Below are positions 5,464 through 6,898 of a stretch of 6,898 bases of DNA, piece by piece; position 1 is the first letter of the stretch; each line of letters opens with the position of its first letter. The stretch lies in the NCBI GenBank assembly GCA_019090225.1, contig JAHRWI010000085.1:1-6898 (forward strand), in the 5' to 3' direction. The DNA comes from Porticoccaceae bacterium (GTDB lineage Bacteria > Pseudomonadota > Gammaproteobacteria > Pseudomonadales > Porticoccaceae). Both the position numbers and the translations under genes were made by a program. The notes beneath the pieces are model-generated. The model made no database searches. It was not told where the DNA came from and saw nothing but the letters and a program-made list of their open reading frames with translations.

Positions 5464-6898
5464 TTACTTCTTGTTTGATATGGCACCTGGCAAATTAGTT
5501 AGCTGCTGGGCCAGGAAATCGCTGGTTTGAAGCAACTGAGCCAACAGGGTATCCAACGCCGTGAAACGAGCTCGGGTTCTGCTTTCGAAAGATTCCATAC
5601 GCAAATTCAGACTATCTCTTCGCTCTCCGATATCTTCAATCTGATCGGACAAACTGTCAGTGCGCAAATCCACGAGGCTTTCAGCACCGAGATAAACATT
5701 GAGTAAATCTTCCAGCTTTTCTGCTACTCCACGATTAAAGGCGACAGAACCCCGGGTGCCAATGCCACCACCACTAATATCGAGCACAAGACCTTCTGTA
5801 TCGCTACCCGCCGCACCGGTAAGGGTTTGACCAAGGCCAGTTGCTTTGCTACCGCCAATGGTTCCCGCCACATCAACACCGCTTACGCCCGCCCCAACAC
5901 TAAGCCCCAACGTAGCCCCACTGGTGGTATCACTCTGAGTAATTTCGACAGTCGATTCAGAACCATAACTGGTAGAGTTAATAACGAATTGATTGCCTGT
6001 GACATCATAGGTAACCGTCACCACAGCCCCAGCCTCAGTCAAGGCACTATCAGCATTAATTTTCGTCTCTATTTCAGCGGCCAGATCGATACCCGAGGTA
6101 TAAACCCCTGCGGTCAGCGTAATCTCTCCAGACGTCGTGCCATCAACTTTGAGCGTTAAAACATCGTTATCGCTGTCAATTGTCAGCGTCGAGACACCGA
6201 AATCAGGTAACACTCCGCCACCCTGCAATTCAGCCTGTGTGGCAAGCTGACTAATCACAACGCCATAAGTACCTGGCTGGGTTTTCTGCGTTGAGGACAC
6301 AAAACTGATCAGTGAATCGGTGGTGGTAGCACTGGCGGTAAACAGCCCGGCAACGGCATCAAAATCATTATCGAGCACTTCATCCAACACCGCAGTATCC
6401 ATCGCCAACGTACCGTCGTCACCAGTAGTTATACCGATGTCAGTAAGACGTTGTAAAGTCGCGCTACCGCCTATCGCAGCACTCAAAACATCTCGAACCT
6501 TACTCGTTACTCCTCGCAAGGTGGAATCCCCCAGCAAAATACCGGCCTGCAATGTCTCCGGGTTAAAACTGGACAACTTATTGACCGTTTCTATAAAACT
6601 ATTGTAAGAGGAGATAAATCCATTAATTGCATTTTTTACTGAAGCGCTGTCTCGATCGATAGAAATATTAATAGGGATACCCAATGTGGTCGACAACAGC
6701 GTTATCCCAACATCCTCAATGGCTCCAGACACTGTGTTACTCGCGCTGCTGACTGCCAGGCCATTAATGGTCAACAGCGCGTCCTGACCAGCGATAGTCT
6801 CCGATAGATTCGTTACTCCAGCATTAAACGCTAGCTGCCCAAGCCCAGCTGCACCGGATTCCGTGACACTCACTTCGAGGCTGTTTTCTGCACCGGTA
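5464..6898 (-). CDS. fliD: Flagellar cap protein FliD (filament cap), N terminus outside window
   Basis: FliD forms the cap at the filament tip and directs flagellin assembly; it is exported through the flagellum. The frame is open to the window edge; the GTG at 6873 is internal, since the frame continues upstream as TGAENSLEV. About 477 residues are visible. The fragment opens with the end of a flagellin-IN motif, then GQDALLTINGLAV (6789-6751) and the FliD C-terminal domain: DRDSASVKNAINGFISSYNS, LLGDSTLR (6537-6514), DIGITTGDDGTLAMD (6441-6397). A Gly/Thr/Ser-rich beta insertion follows (about 6291-5779), then the closing coiled coil DQIEDIGERRDSLNLRMESF (from about 5646) and the C-terminal capping helix. 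With the missing N terminus the protein would probably exceed 600 residues, longer than the roughly 470-residue enteric and P. aeruginosa forms. Flagellin genes are expected further upstream. Confidence 0.95.
   Translation of the reverse strand, partial: TGAENSLEVSVTESGAAGLGQLAFNAGVTNLSETIAGQDALLTINGLAVSSASNTVSGAIEDVGITLLSTTLGIPINISIDRDSASVKNAINGFISSYNSFIETVNKLSSFNPETLQAGILLGDSTLRGVTSKVRDVLSAAIGGSATLQRLTDIGITTGDDGTLAMDTAVLDEVLDNDFDAVAGLFTASATTTDSLISFVSSTQKTQPGTYGVVISQLATQAELQGGGVLPDFGVSTLTIDSDNDVLTLKVDGTTSGEITLTAGVYTSGIDLAAEIETKINADSALTEAGAVVTVTYDVTGNQFVINSTSYGSESTVEITQSDTTSGATLGLSVGAGVSGVDVAGTIGGSKATGLGQTLTGAAGSDTEGLVLDISGGGIGTRGSVAFNRGVAEKLEDLLNVYLGAESLVDLRTDSLSDQIEDIGERRDSLNLRMESFESRTRARFTALDTLLAQLLQTSDFLAQQLTNLPGAISNKK

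Noticed and set aside
5464..6873. GTG at 6873 as the start of FliD
   Set aside because: The frame stays open to the window edge with FliD-like sequence (TGAENSLEV), and the known N-terminal FliD domain would be missing.

Overview
The window is a block of polar-flagellum genes, all transcribed from the minus strand. Read from right to left, the order is fliD (5' end cut off by the window) - fliS - a FliT-like gene - a gene for a divergent PilZ-like protein - fleQ - fleS - fleR (3' end cut off). This layout, with a FleQ/FlrA-type sigma-54 master activator followed by the FleS/FleR two-component pair, is typical of gammaproteobacteria with Pseudomonas- or Vibrio-style polar flagella. The base composition looks balanced, and no mobile-element or foreign signature is visible. 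I would call it a gammaproteobacterium, possibly marine, but cannot name the genus.

Right side (4672-6898): structural and chaperone genes. FliD caps the filament and carries an unusually large inserted domain. FliS is the flagellin chaperone, and the small helical FliT-like protein is probably the FliD chaperone. fliS and the fliT-like gene overlap by one base. Middle (3844-4671): a 133-base spacer with two inverted repeats leads into the PilZ-like gene. One repeat ends in that gene's Shine-Dalgarno sequence. A second spacer of about 110 bases then leads to fleQ. Left side (1-3846): fleQ, a 92-base spacer, fleS, and 33 bases later fleR.

The regulatory logic can be read from the DNA. The fleQ-fleS spacer holds a complete sigma-54 control module: a 14-bp FleQ-box-like palindrome overlapping the fleQ stop codon, a match to the IHF consensus in AT-rich DNA, and a well-spaced -24/-12 promoter. 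This fits the known cascade in which FleQ and sigma-54 RNA polymerase switch on fleSR, and FleS then phosphorylates FleR to turn on later flagellar genes.

The system is known in outline; I see no wholly new system. The most interesting deviations are as follows. FleQ seems to have lost all three motifs that bind cyclic di-GMP in P. aeruginosa FleQ. The neighbouring PilZ-like protein also lacks the canonical cyclic di-GMP motifs. The PilZ-like mRNA has a 9-bp hairpin touching its ribosome binding site. FliD has a roughly 170-residue insertion resembling a second flagellin-IN module.
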